This document shows, one piece after another, positions 10,789 through 17,697 of a stretch of 48,934 nucleotides of DNA. The first letter of the stretch is position 1. Every line of letters begins with the position of its first letter. The stretch lies in the NCBI GenBank assembly GCA_964616135.1, contig CAZTTQ010000003.1:1-48934 (forward strand). Reading direction: 5' to 3'. The DNA is from JAJYIV01 sp964616135. Lineage in GTDB: Bacteria; Patescibacteriota; Patescibacteriia; UBA9934; GWF2-40-263. The notes under the pieces were generated by a model, which had not been told where the DNA came from, did no database searches, and saw only the letters and a program-made list of their open reading frames with translations. A program made the position numbers and the translations under genes.

Positions 10789-10822
10789 CCTCTCTTCCGA
10801 ATCCAACCCCTCGGAAGGGAGG
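10789..10822 (+). repeat. Inverted repeat spanning start point and Shine-Dalgarno sequence
   Basis: CCTCTCTTCCGA pairs with TCGGAAGGGAGG over 12 bp (one G-T pair) around a 10-nt loop. The right arm includes part of the GGGAGGAG ribosome site of the TTG start at 10831. The expected transcription start falls inside the left arm, so it may act as an operator or as a 5' hairpin. Confidence 0.6.
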
Positions 10823-10830
10823 AGCGTTCC

Positions 10831-11562
10831 TTGCCCAATCAACCATCGCTGCTGCCGGATCCTCCGGCGGCAGGCCCCGCGTCCGGGCCGAAGACGCTCG
10901 ATCCGCCGCCGACCGTCACGCATGTGTACGGGATCAGCTGCGGTGTTTCCGCGGAGACGTTCTTTGGTCTCCTGAAGGGTGTCGGTCTCTTGGTGGACAC
11001 CCGCCGGACGCGTTCGTACCAGTACGCCGGGTTCGCAGATGGCGGCGACCTGCCGTATCTCTGCGCCGTTCACGGCGTCAGGTATGTCGCCGTGGAAGAA
11101 CTCGCCCCCACCCAAGAACAGCGGGATGGCCTGGCAAAGGCGTTCAGCGACGTGAAGCAGGCGGAGGATCGCGATCCGGAAGCGTGGACGCGGTTCCTGG
11201 AAGGCTACGCGCGGCGACTGATGGACCAGAAGTTCCTCCGTCTGGACGGGCCGACGTACCGCCTGCTCTACGAACAGGGGCCGAAGTCCGTCGCCTTCCT
11301 GTGCTCCTGCGGCCAGCCGGACGACTGCCACCGCTCGGTGTTGGTCGGCCTTATCGGCCGGTTCGTGCAGGGCGTGCAGACCGCGCAGCTCATGCCGTCG
11401 CATCTGCGCCGGGAGGGCGTTGAGGACCCGAAGTTCAAGAGCCCGCGTCGCTACCGCGTCCGGCACCTGCCGCTTGCCGGGCTCCGGGCGAACGCGACGT
11501 CGTCCGCGCTCCGTGACGTGGAGCGGTGGCGGAAGCGCTTCCCGCCGGGAGGTGCGCCGTGA
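10831..11562 (+). CDS. DUF488 family protein
   Basis: A 243-residue protein. The DUF488 core runs from HVYGISCGVSAETFFGLLK through LLVDTRRTRSYQYAGF (the VDxR region), RYVAVEELAPT, and the closing FLCSCGQPDDCHRSVLVGLI with conserved CxxxxxCHR. The biochemical role of the family is not established. The start is a TTG at 10831, because GGGAGGAG lies 7 nt upstream and the promoter ends at 10787; a start at 10759 would lie on the -35 box. A GTGA overlap couples it to the next gene. Confidence 0.8.
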   Translation: MPNQPSLLPDPPAAGPASGPKTLDPPPTVTHVYGISCGVSAETFFGLLKGVGLLVDTRRTRSYQYAGFADGGDLPYLCAVHGVRYVAVEELAPTQEQRDGLAKAFSDVKQAEDRDPEAWTRFLEGYARRLMDQKFLRLDGPTYRLLYEQGPKSVAFLCSCGQPDDCHRSVLVGLIGRFVQGVQTAQLMPSHLRREGVEDPKFKSPRRYRVRHLPLAGLRANATSSALRDVERWRKRFPPGGAP

Positions 11563-12230
11563 CCGTGCTGCGTGGAACGGTTCTCTCGCACACCGCCATG
11601 AACGGGTCGGGGTTCTGCACCAACATCGCGGTCCAGGACCCGGCCACCGGGGCCTGGCGGCAGCTGCGCCCGCGCCTGCCGCCGAACATGCCCCTCGCCC
11701 TCACCTCGTTCGGCTACGATGCCGCGACGATGCGCGCCTACTGGCAGCCTGGTGCCCAGGTCGACATCGATTGGACAGTGCCGGCAACTCCGCCCCGCGC
11801 GACGCACCCGGAAGACCACCTCTTCCAGGCCGCCGGATCCAAGGTGTACTCGACCAGGCTGACGGCGCTGCAGTTCCGCCAGCTGGCCGGGCTGTTCCAG
11901 GCGCCGTCGCTCCGCGCGCTCTTTCCGCCCATCACGGGTTCCCGCGGGGGGAAGCAGTACGTGGAAGACGGCCACGTTCTGGCCCAGTCCGTCGGGTACG
12001 TGGAATGCAGCAACGTCATGCTGGTTTCCACGACCGACGCGGAGGTGCTGACCAAGGCCGGCGAGTCGTTCCGGGTTGCTGTGAAGGACGCGGCCGTCCT
12101 GGCCCGTCCCGTCGGTACCCAGTTCGCCGACGCCTTGGTCCGGTTCTCCCTCGCGAACGCGTGGGACGGCGGCCACATCGGGTTCTCGCCCGAGCGATGC
12201 TACCTGATGCTGAGCCACGTCGTGCCGTAA
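11559..12230 (+). CDS. Unknown protein coupled to DUF488, possibly dual-OB fold
   Basis: A 223-residue protein. The N-terminal part (MNGSGFCTNIAVQDPATGAWRQ, then PRATHPEDHLF) weakly recalls dual OB-fold proteins, which share an N-x-G-x-C...GxW-x-RP pattern; this is from memory and uncertain. There are no membrane segments. Start GTG at 11559: its G-T-G-A overlaps the DUF488 stop and GGGAGGTG precedes it by 5 nt. The coupling implies that the two products work together. Confidence 0.7.
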   Translation: MTVLRGTVLSHTAMNGSGFCTNIAVQDPATGAWRQLRPRLPPNMPLALTSFGYDAATMRAYWQPGAQVDIDWTVPATPPRATHPEDHLFQAAGSKVYSTRLTALQFRQLAGLFQAPSLRALFPPITGSRGGKQYVEDGHVLAQSVGYVECSNVMLVSTTDAEVLTKAGESFRVAVKDAAVLARPVGTQFADALVRFSLANAWDGGHIGFSPERCYLMLSHVVP

Positions 12231-12234
12231 TCTC

Positions 12235-12278
12235 ACCCGCCACCTTCGTTCCCATGGAACGGGGCAGGCGGGTTTTTT
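12235..12278 (+). terminator. Terminator of the DUF488 operon
   Basis: ACCCGCC/GGCGGGT stem with a long loop, then six T; begins 4 nt after the stop codon. Confidence 0.8.
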
Positions 12279-12284
12279 GTACGC

Positions 12285-12310
12285 AAAACCCGCCGGGGAG
12301 GCGGGTAAAA
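12285..12310 (-). terminator. glyA terminator
   Basis: ACCCGCC-tcccc-GGCGGGT on the minus strand, then TTTT; begins 5 nt after the glyA stop. Confidence 0.85.
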
Positions 12311-12315
12311 CGCGG

Positions 12316-13560
12316 CTAGTAGGAGACGGACGGATAGAGTGGGAACTTTGCCGTCAGTGCTTTCACTTCGGCCTTGATCGAAGCGAGCTTGGACGGATCC
12401 GCCTTTGCCTTCAACGCTTCTTCAATCCAGCCGGCGATCAGCGCCATTTCCGCTTCCTTCATGCCGCGGGTAGTGACGGCCGGCGTGCCCAAGCGGATGC
12501 CGGAAGGGTCCATGGGCCCGCGCGGATCGTCCGGAATGGCATTCTTGTTCACCGTGATGCCTGCTTCGTCCAAGGCGTTCTGCGCTTCCTTACCACTCAC
12601 GTTCTTGTTGCCCAGGTCGACTAGGAGCAAGTGGTTTTCCGTGCCGCCGAAGACCAGCGTGAAGCCGCGGGCGCGCAGGGCTGTTTCCAGGGCCTTCGCG
12701 TTCGACCGGATTTGCTTGGCGTAGGTTTTGAACGCCGGATCCAGTGCTTCCTTAAACGCCACGGCTTTCGCCGCGATGGCGTTTTCATGCGGGCCGCCCT
12801 GGAGACCGGGGAAGATCGCCTTATCAATTGCTTTGGCATGGACGGCCTTGCACAAAATCATGCCGCCGCGCGGGCCGCGGAGCGTCTTGTGCGTGGTGGT
12901 GGTGACGACGTCGAACAAGGGGACGGGGTTTTTCATTTCGCCGCCGGCAATGAGCCCGGCAATGTGCGAAATGTCCGCCATGGTGTACGCGCCGACCTGG
13001 TCCGCAATTTCCTTGACCTTGGCGTAGTCGATGTCGCGCGTATAGGCGGAGTAGCCGACCAAAATCAGCTTCGGCTTGTGGGCCATCGCCAGGTTCTGCA
13101 TGTTGGCGTAATCGATGGCGCCGTCCGCCGTGGTCTTGTAGCCGACGAAGCGGTAGATGGCGGCGGGGAAGGTGGCCGGATGCCCGTGGGTCAGGTGGCC
13201 GCCGTGGGAAAGGTCCATGCCAAGCACCGTGTCGCCCGGCTTCAGCAAGGCGCTATACGCGGCCAGGTTGGCCGGGGCGCCGCTCAAGGGCTGGACGTTC
13301 ACGTGTTCCGCCCCAAACAGCGCCTTGGCGCGCGCGACGGCCAGGGACTCCATCTCGTCGATGAACTGGCAGCCGCCGTAATAGCGCTTGCCTGGCGTGC
13401 CTTCCGCGTACTTGTTCGTCGCCACGCTGCCGAGTGCCGCCAAGACGGCTTCCGAGACGAAGTTTTCCGAAGGGATCAGTTCCAGGCCTTCTTGCTGGCG
13501 CGCCAATTCTTTTTGCAGGGAAGCGGCCAATTCCGGGTCGAAGGAGGAGAGGATGGGCAC
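12316..13560 (-). CDS. glyA: Serine hydroxymethyltransferase
   Basis: A 414-residue PLP enzyme converting serine and THF to glycine and 5,10-methylene-THF. Diagnostic stretches are IPSENFVS, NKYAEGTPGKRYYGG, NVQPLSGAPAN, the active-site segment TTTTHKTLRGPRGG (the Lys forms the PLP Schiff base), and the C-terminal GIRLGTPAVTTRGM. Full length for the family. Start GTG at 13560: no upstream in-frame start exists between it and the promoter, and there is no clear Shine-Dalgarno sequence. Together with folD it maintains one-carbon metabolism. Confidence 0.98.
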   Translation of the reverse strand: MPILSSFDPELAASLQKELARQQEGLELIPSENFVSEAVLAALGSVATNKYAEGTPGKRYYGGCQFIDEMESLAVARAKALFGAEHVNVQPLSGAPANLAAYSALLKPGDTVLGMDLSHGGHLTHGHPATFPAAIYRFVGYKTTADGAIDYANMQNLAMAHKPKLILVGYSAYTRDIDYAKVKEIADQVGAYTMADISHIAGLIAGGEMKNPVPLFDVVTTTTHKTLRGPRGGMILCKAVHAKAIDKAIFPGLQGGPHENAIAAKAVAFKEALDPAFKTYAKQIRSNAKALETALRARGFTLVFGGTENHLLLVDLGNKNVSGKEAQNALDEAGITVNKNAIPDDPRGPMDPSGIRLGTPAVTTRGMKEAEMALIAGWIEEALKAKADPSKLASIKAEVKALTAKFPLYPSVSY

Positions 13561-13595
13561 AGGCGGGAAGACGTTAGGCGAATAAGGATGGAGCG

Positions 13596-13624
13596 ATTGT
13601 ACGGACCCCGTTCCGGATTCGCAA
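13596..13624 (-). promoter_or_regulatory. glyA promoter TTGCGA-N17-TACAAT
   Basis: -35 at 13624-13619, -10 at 13601-13596, 35 nt before the GTG start. Confidence 0.65.
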
Positions 13625-13660
13625 GGACCGGCCCGCCTGTCCTATCGTCTGGACGGCTGG

Positions 13661-13689
13661 TTGACGAAATGCGTTTTTTGGGCTAGGTT
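13661..13689 (+). promoter_or_regulatory. Promoter TTGACG-N17-TAGGTT
   Basis: Boxes at 13661-13666 and 13684-13689; drives the gene at 13762 through a structured 66-nt leader. Confidence 0.8.
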
Positions 13690-13761
13690 TGGCTTCCGCT
13701 TTGGTGCGAAGCGGATCCGCAGAACCAAACCCCGCACCATCCGCAGAAAGAAGAGGTTCGC
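13686..13761 (+). promoter_or_regulatory. Structured leader with competing hairpins
   Basis: It contains TCCGCTT/AAGCGGA (13695-13715), GGTTTGG/CCAAACC, TGGTGCG/CGCACCA and a direct repeat ATCCGCAGAA. Some of these pairings exclude one another. TGCGAA can also pair with TTCGCA at the start codon. This could be a riboregulator or simply a stabilising structure. Confidence 0.4.
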
Positions 13762-14460
13762 ATGCACACGGACGTCATTTGCTTGAACCCAGGTGTCCGC
13801 CACCTGATGCGCGCGACGCGCGCATTTGCCGCGGCTTCCAACGACGCCCTGGCCGACGAGGCCTTGGCGATCCTGGAGGGAGCCCGCGCCACCGAGTTGC
13901 CGATCTCCTTCATGGAGGTCTCCGCCGACGACGACCGCCTGGACGACTACCTCGTGCGCGTCGTTCTCCGCCGCAACATGCGGCCCAACGGCTCGGTCCT
14001 GGCGGTCCGGGTTCTCGTCGCCGCCGACGTGCCGGAGGACCTCTGGCTCGGCGCGTACGGCATCCTGGCCGGGATCACCATCCGGAACATCCTGATCAAC
14101 CGGGAGTTCCACGCGACGAGCATGGCCCGGAGCGACGTGCCCGTGTCCCTCAAGATGACGCGCGTCATGGCGCAGAACGCGGCCCTGCACGGTCTCACCC
14201 GCCTCTTCGCGGACCAGGAGCTCATCAGCTTCTCCTCCATCCGCACCTTCCGGGGCGAGCAGAAGCCTCCCAAGCCCCGCGACGGCGCGGAAGCCCTGCG
14301 CTTCCTCGACTGGTCGCTGTACGTGACCCCGATGGGCGCCCAGCGTCTGCCGAGGCCCGCCGAGAAAGCCCGCGTCGGCGCCGGTACGCTCATGGCGTTC
14401 TTCCTCGCCGCCACGATGAGTCAGGCCGATCGCGTCGTCCCCGTCTACGCCCTTCGCTAG
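13762..14460 (+). CDS. Unknown protein, 232 residues
   Basis: I do not recognise the family. It is soluble, alpha/beta-looking and rich in Arg and Ala, with an acidic patch (VSADDDRLDDY) followed by LVRVVLRRNMRPNGSVLAV and a central hydrophobic segment, GAYGILAGITIRNILI. No signal peptide is seen. The ATG at 13762 has AAGAGG 6 nt upstream. Codon use favours GAG and CTC over the GAA and TTG preferred by flanking housekeeping genes. Single gene with its own promoter, leader and terminator. Confidence 0.65.
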   Translation: MHTDVICLNPGVRHLMRATRAFAAASNDALADEALAILEGARATELPISFMEVSADDDRLDDYLVRVVLRRNMRPNGSVLAVRVLVAADVPEDLWLGAYGILAGITIRNILINREFHATSMARSDVPVSLKMTRVMAQNAALHGLTRLFADQELISFSSIRTFRGEQKPPKPRDGAEALRFLDWSLYVTPMGAQRLPRPAEKARVGAGTLMAFFLAATMSQADRVVPVYALR

Positions 14461-14470
14461 CCCGTCCTCT

Positions 14471-14516
14471 CGCCGTCCGCTCCCATCCCGGGACCGGGCG
14501 GCGTTTTTCTTTTTCC
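14471..14516 (+). terminator. Terminator after the unknown gene
   Basis: CGCCG-tCCG-TCCC stem paired to GGGA-CCGGGCGGCG, then TTTTTCTTTTT. Confidence 0.8.
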
Positions 14517-14527
14517 TTCGACGGGGC

Positions 14528-14533
14528 TATGCT
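14528..14533 (+). promoter_or_regulatory. murC -10 hexamer TATGCT
   Basis: Ends 9 nt before the murC ATG; the -35 position (14505-14510, TTTTCT) is weak. The phrase ACGGGGCTATG occurs twice in tandem here, the second copy holding the start codon. Confidence 0.4.
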
Positions 14534-14542
14534 TACGGGGCT

Positions 14543-15910
14543 ATGTTAGATGGATTTCGCCATGTACACGTGATCGGCGCGGGTGGAATCGGCACGGCTG
14601 CCGTCGCCAAGCTGTTGTTGGCAAAAGGCGTTGCCGTGTCCGGTTCCGACACCCACGCCTCGGAGTTGACGCGCGACCTGCAGCGCCGCGGCATGCGGTT
14701 CGCGGAAGGGCACGACGTCTCGGCGCTCGCCGGGGCGGATTTGGCCGTGTATTCCGCCGCCGTGCCGGACACGGACCCGGAACGCGCGGAAGCGGCCCGT
14801 CTGGGCGTCCGCCAGCTGTCGTATCCGCAGTTCTTGGGCGAATTGTCCAAGGGCCACACGACTATCGCGGTTTCCGGGACCAACGGCAAAAGCACCACCA
14901 CGGCCATGCTTGGCCTCATGCTGGAGGCGGCGGGGATGGATCCGCTCGTCATCGTCGGGTCTTTGGTCCCGGGGTTTTCGGACGGGAATTTGCGCCTCGG
15001 AAAAGGCCGGTTCTTCGTCGTGGAAGCGTGCGAATACCGCGCCCACATGCTGAATATCCATCCGGAGATGATCGTGCTGACCAATATTGAAGAAGACCAC
15101 CTGGATTATTTCCGCGACATCAATCATATCCGGGACACGTTCCAGGAGTTCTTGAACAAGATGAAAGGCCGCGGCATCGTCGTGATGAACGCGGACGACC
15201 CGGAGTCCCGCAAACTGACGGCGTCGCGCGTTGTCCGTTACGGCACCAAGGACGCGGATTTCATCGCGTCCGACCGCCGTACCGCCGCCGGTACCCAGGC
15301 CGTCACCGTGCATCAGACACAGCCCGCCGGCGTGCTCGGCAATCTTACGCTCCGCGTGCCGGGCGCCTTTAACGTGGCCAACGCCATGGCGGCCACGGTC
15401 GCGGCCATGGAACTTGGCGTTCCCTTCGACGTCTGCCAAAAAGTATTGGAACGCTTCCCGGGCATCTGGCGCCGCTTTGAACGCGTCGGCACGTGGAATG
15501 GCGCCGACGTCATTTCGGACTACGGCCACCACCCGACGGCCATCCGCGGCACGATCGCCGCCGCGCGGGAATTCTTTCCCGGCCGCCGCGTCGTGTTGTG
15601 TTTCCAGCCGCACCAGCATTCCCGTACCAAGGAGCTGTTCGACGGGTTCGTGGACGCCATTGGAGAAGCGGACGCGGCCGTCTTGCCGGAAATCTACAAG
15701 GTGGAAGGCCGCACGGAGGAAGAAGAAAAACTCGTCTCCGGCAAGATGCTGGCCGACGCCGTGAAGGCCAAGCGCCCGTCCATGGACGTCCGCTACGCCA
15801 CAGACTTGAAAGACGCGCGCGCCATGCTATCCGTCACCGTCCGTCCGGGCGACGTGCTGATCATCCAAGGCGCCGGCAGCGTGGACGAATTGGCACGGGC
15901 CCTCGTATGA
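14543..15910 (+). CDS. murC: UDP-N-acetylmuramate--L-alanine ligase
   Basis: A 455-residue cytoplasmic ligase adding L-Ala to UDP-MurNAc in peptidoglycan synthesis. The N-terminal Rossmann motif is HVIGAGGIGTAAVAKLL; the ATP loop is VSGTNGKSTTTAML (~residues 111-124); VEACEYR and NIEEDHLDYF carry Mg and substrate ligands; YGHHPTAIRGT marks the C-terminal domain. Full length. The stop overlaps the murB start (ATGA), so the two are co-translated. No Shine-Dalgarno sequence; the -10 ends 9 nt upstream. Confidence 0.97.
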   Translation: MLDGFRHVHVIGAGGIGTAAVAKLLLAKGVAVSGSDTHASELTRDLQRRGMRFAEGHDVSALAGADLAVYSAAVPDTDPERAEAARLGVRQLSYPQFLGELSKGHTTIAVSGTNGKSTTTAMLGLMLEAAGMDPLVIVGSLVPGFSDGNLRLGKGRFFVVEACEYRAHMLNIHPEMIVLTNIEEDHLDYFRDINHIRDTFQEFLNKMKGRGIVVMNADDPESRKLTASRVVRYGTKDADFIASDRRTAAGTQAVTVHQTQPAGVLGNLTLRVPGAFNVANAMAATVAAMELGVPFDVCQKVLERFPGIWRRFERVGTWNGADVISDYGHHPTAIRGTIAAAREFFPGRRVVLCFQPHQHSRTKELFDGFVDAIGEADAAVLPEIYKVEGRTEEEEKLVSGKMLADAVKAKRPSMDVRYATDLKDARAMLSVTVRPGDVLIIQGAGSVDELARALV

Positions 15911-16830
15911 CCGACATCACCGTTGCGTTGCGCGCTGTCTTCGGTCCACGGCTCAAAGAAAACGAACCGCTCGCCAAGTACGTGAACTTCCGCATCGGTG
16001 GCCCCGCGCGTTGGGTTGTGGAGGCAAAGACCGAAGGGGAGATCGTGGAAGCGTTGCGTATCGCAAAAGACGCCGGCGTGCCGACGTTTATTTTGGGCGG
16101 CGGGTCCAATACGTTGCCAAGTGATCAAGGGTTTGACGGCCTGGTCGTGAAAATCGCCTTGCGCAGTTTTTCGATCACCCCCTCTTCGCAAGAGGGGGCA
16201 GGGGGGAGTCTCGTCCGCGCGGACGCCGGCGCCATGTCAGCGGGCCTGGCGCGCGCTACGGCGGAGGCCGGCCTGGCAGGATTGGAGTGGATGATCTCGC
16301 TTCCTGGCACCGTCGGTGGCGCGGTGCGCGGTAACGCGGGCTGCTTCGGCGGGGAAGTGAAAGACAACCTTGTCTCAGCGCGTATCTTGAGGGGCGGACA
16401 GATAACGGACGTCTCTGCCGCGGATTGCGCCTTCGGGTACCGGGACTCGGCGTTCAAACGTACGGACGACGTCATCCTCTCCGCGACGTTCGCGCTGTCT
16501 CCCGGCATTCCGACGGTTTTGAAGGCGAAGATGGAGGAACAATTGGCCAAGCGGAAAGCGTCCCAACCGACGAATGCCGGTTCCGCCGGCTGCGTGTTTA
16601 AGAATCCCCCCGGCCAATCCGCCGGCCGGTTGGTCGATGAGGCGGCGTTGAAAGGCCAAACCATCGGTGACGCGGAGATTAGTACGGCCCACGGTAATTT
16701 CATCGTGAACAAGGGACATGCCACGGCGGACCAGGTGGTCCAACTGGTGGCCCTTGCCAAAACCCGCGTCCGCGATCGGTTCGGTATTCAACTTCAGGAG
16801 GAAATCCAGTATCTTGGATTCGGTAGTTAA
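15907..16830 (+). CDS. murB: UDP-N-acetylenolpyruvoylglucosamine reductase
   Basis: A 307-residue FAD enzyme reducing UDP-GlcNAc-enolpyruvate to UDP-MurNAc, the step before MurC. Motifs: NFRIGGPARW and ILGGGSNTL (FAD binding), GLEWMISLPGTVGGAVRGNAG, NAGSAGCVFKNP (catalytic Ser), and C-terminal EEIQYLG (catalytic Glu). Residues ~90-101 (ITPSSQEGAGGS) are encoded by a palindromic element inserted in frame between two strands of the FAD domain. The product should still fold, since all catalytic segments are intact. It starts in the murC stop (ATGA), showing tight coupling. Confidence 0.96.
   Translation: MTDITVALRAVFGPRLKENEPLAKYVNFRIGGPARWVVEAKTEGEIVEALRIAKDAGVPTFILGGGSNTLPSDQGFDGLVVKIALRSFSITPSSQEGAGGSLVRADAGAMSAGLARATAEAGLAGLEWMISLPGTVGGAVRGNAGCFGGEVKDNLVSARILRGGQITDVSAADCAFGYRDSAFKRTDDVILSATFALSPGIPTVLKAKMEEQLAKRKASQPTNAGSAGCVFKNPPGQSAGRLVDEAALKGQTIGDAEISTAHGNFIVNKGHATADQVVQLVALAKTRVRDRFGIQLQEEIQYLGFGS
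16178..16209 (+). repeat. Small palindromic element, copy 3, in frame inside murB
   Basis: CCCCCTCTT-CGC-AAGAGGGGG, then CA and GGGGGGAGT. Almost identical to the intergenic copy at 3072-3104. It adds about 12 codons (36 nt) without disturbing the frame. Confidence 0.85.
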
Positions 16831-16843
16831 CCACCGATTTCGT

Positions 16844-17182
16844 ATGAACATCGTTTCTCTCAAAGGGCAGAACATGGACCTGACGGACGCCATTAAAGCG
16901 TACGTGGAACAAAAGCTCGCGGCGCTGGATAAAATGGCTTCCGGGCCGGCGGTGGAAGCGCGCGTGGAGGTGGGGAAGTCCACCCACCACCACAAGAACG
17001 GTCCCTTCATGCGGTGTGAGGTGAACCTGGCCGTGCCGGGCGCGACCCTCCGGTCAGAAGAGGAGCAGGAAGACTTGTATGAGGCCATCGACATGTCGGT
17101 CGCCAACTTGCAGCGCCAGCTGGTCGCGCGCAAAGAAGGCATGCAGGACCGCCACCGCGGCCCGCGCGCGGACAAAGAATAA
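16844..17182 (+). CDS. hpf: Short ribosome hibernation promoting factor
   Basis: A 112-residue HPF/YfiA-type protein that binds the 30S decoding site and silences idle ribosomes. The family pattern is present: MNIVSLKGQNMDLTDAIKAYVEQKLAALDK, a central V-x-V-G-K-STHHHKNGPFMRCEVNL, and EEEQEDLYEAIDMSVANLQRQL. It has no C-terminal dimerisation domain, so it is the short form. The ATG at 16844 gives a canonical N-terminus; no Shine-Dalgarno sequence is seen. It follows murB by 13 nt, so it probably shares its transcript. Confidence 0.9.
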   Translation: MNIVSLKGQNMDLTDAIKAYVEQKLAALDKMASGPAVEARVEVGKSTHHHKNGPFMRCEVNLAVPGATLRSEEEQEDLYEAIDMSVANLQRQLVARKEGMQDRHRGPRADKE

Positions 17183-17187
17183 AAAAT

Positions 17188-17237
17188 ACCCGCCTGCCGA
17201 TGTCCCCGTCTTGGGACGTCGGCGGCGGGTTTTTTTC
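17188..17237 (+). terminator. hpf terminator, bidirectional
   Basis: Long stem CCCGCCTGCCGATGTCCC paired to GGGACGTCGGCGGCGGG, then seven T. A-rich flanks let it serve the convergent gene at 17248 too. Confidence 0.9.
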
Positions 17238-17247
17238 GTCTCGGCCC

Positions 17248-17535
17248 CTAGTGGACCGTATCGTCCGGGAGGCGCTTGCGGTCCTGGGCGAAGAAGTGGG
17301 CGTGGGCCTCCAGGGCTTTTTGGAGGCGGACGATCTCGCTGAGGCGCGCCTTGAGGCGCGCGTGCGTCAGGGGGTCGGCCCTGGGGAGCTGGCGCCGTAG
17401 GGCGTTGAATTCCCTTCGCAGGGCAGTGGTCGCGTCGAGCGTCTGCGGGGCGGGCGTATGGCCAGGGCGGGCGCGTCGGATGACGACGCCGGCGGAACGG
17501 GAAGCGCTGGTGGAACCGTCTGTGGTGGACTTCAT
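17248..17535 (-). CDS. Small helical protein, unknown
   Basis: A 95-residue basic protein. Residues ~36-85 form one long amphipathic, possibly coiled-coil helix (REFNALRRQLPRAD, LKARLSEIVRLQKALEA). The first 35 residues are Ser/Thr/Pro-rich and look disordered. Start at 17535 supported by GAGGAG 9 nt upstream. No known family recognised. Monocistronic with a TTGACA promoter. Confidence 0.6.
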   Translation of the reverse strand: MKSTTDGSTSASRSAGVVIRRARPGHTPAPQTLDATTALRREFNALRRQLPRADPLTHARLKARLSEIVRLQKALEAHAHFFAQDRKRLPDDTVH

Positions 17536-17601
17536 TGGGGAAACTCCTCGGTGGGCGGGCGTCTCGCACGTACAGGATACGCGAAACGTAGGTCCGCTCT
17601 A

Positions 17602-17630
17602 TTCGTACAGGTTTTTCGCTGCGTTGTCAA
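17602..17630 (-). promoter_or_regulatory. Promoter TTGACA-N17-TACGAA
   Basis: -35 at 17630-17625, -10 at 17607-17602; the start codon is 66 nt downstream. Confidence 0.75.
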
Positions 17631-17655
17631 GAAATAGCCCATCCTCCGCTCCCCC

Positions 17656-17684
17656 TTGTTTTTTCCCCGTTTTCGACGCATACT
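17656..17684 (+). promoter_or_regulatory. secA promoter TTGTTT-N17-CATACT
   Basis: The -10 ends 13 nt before the ATG at 17698, so the leader is very short and lacks a Shine-Dalgarno sequence. Confidence 0.5.
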
Positions 17685-17697
17685 TCAGCAGCTATTT

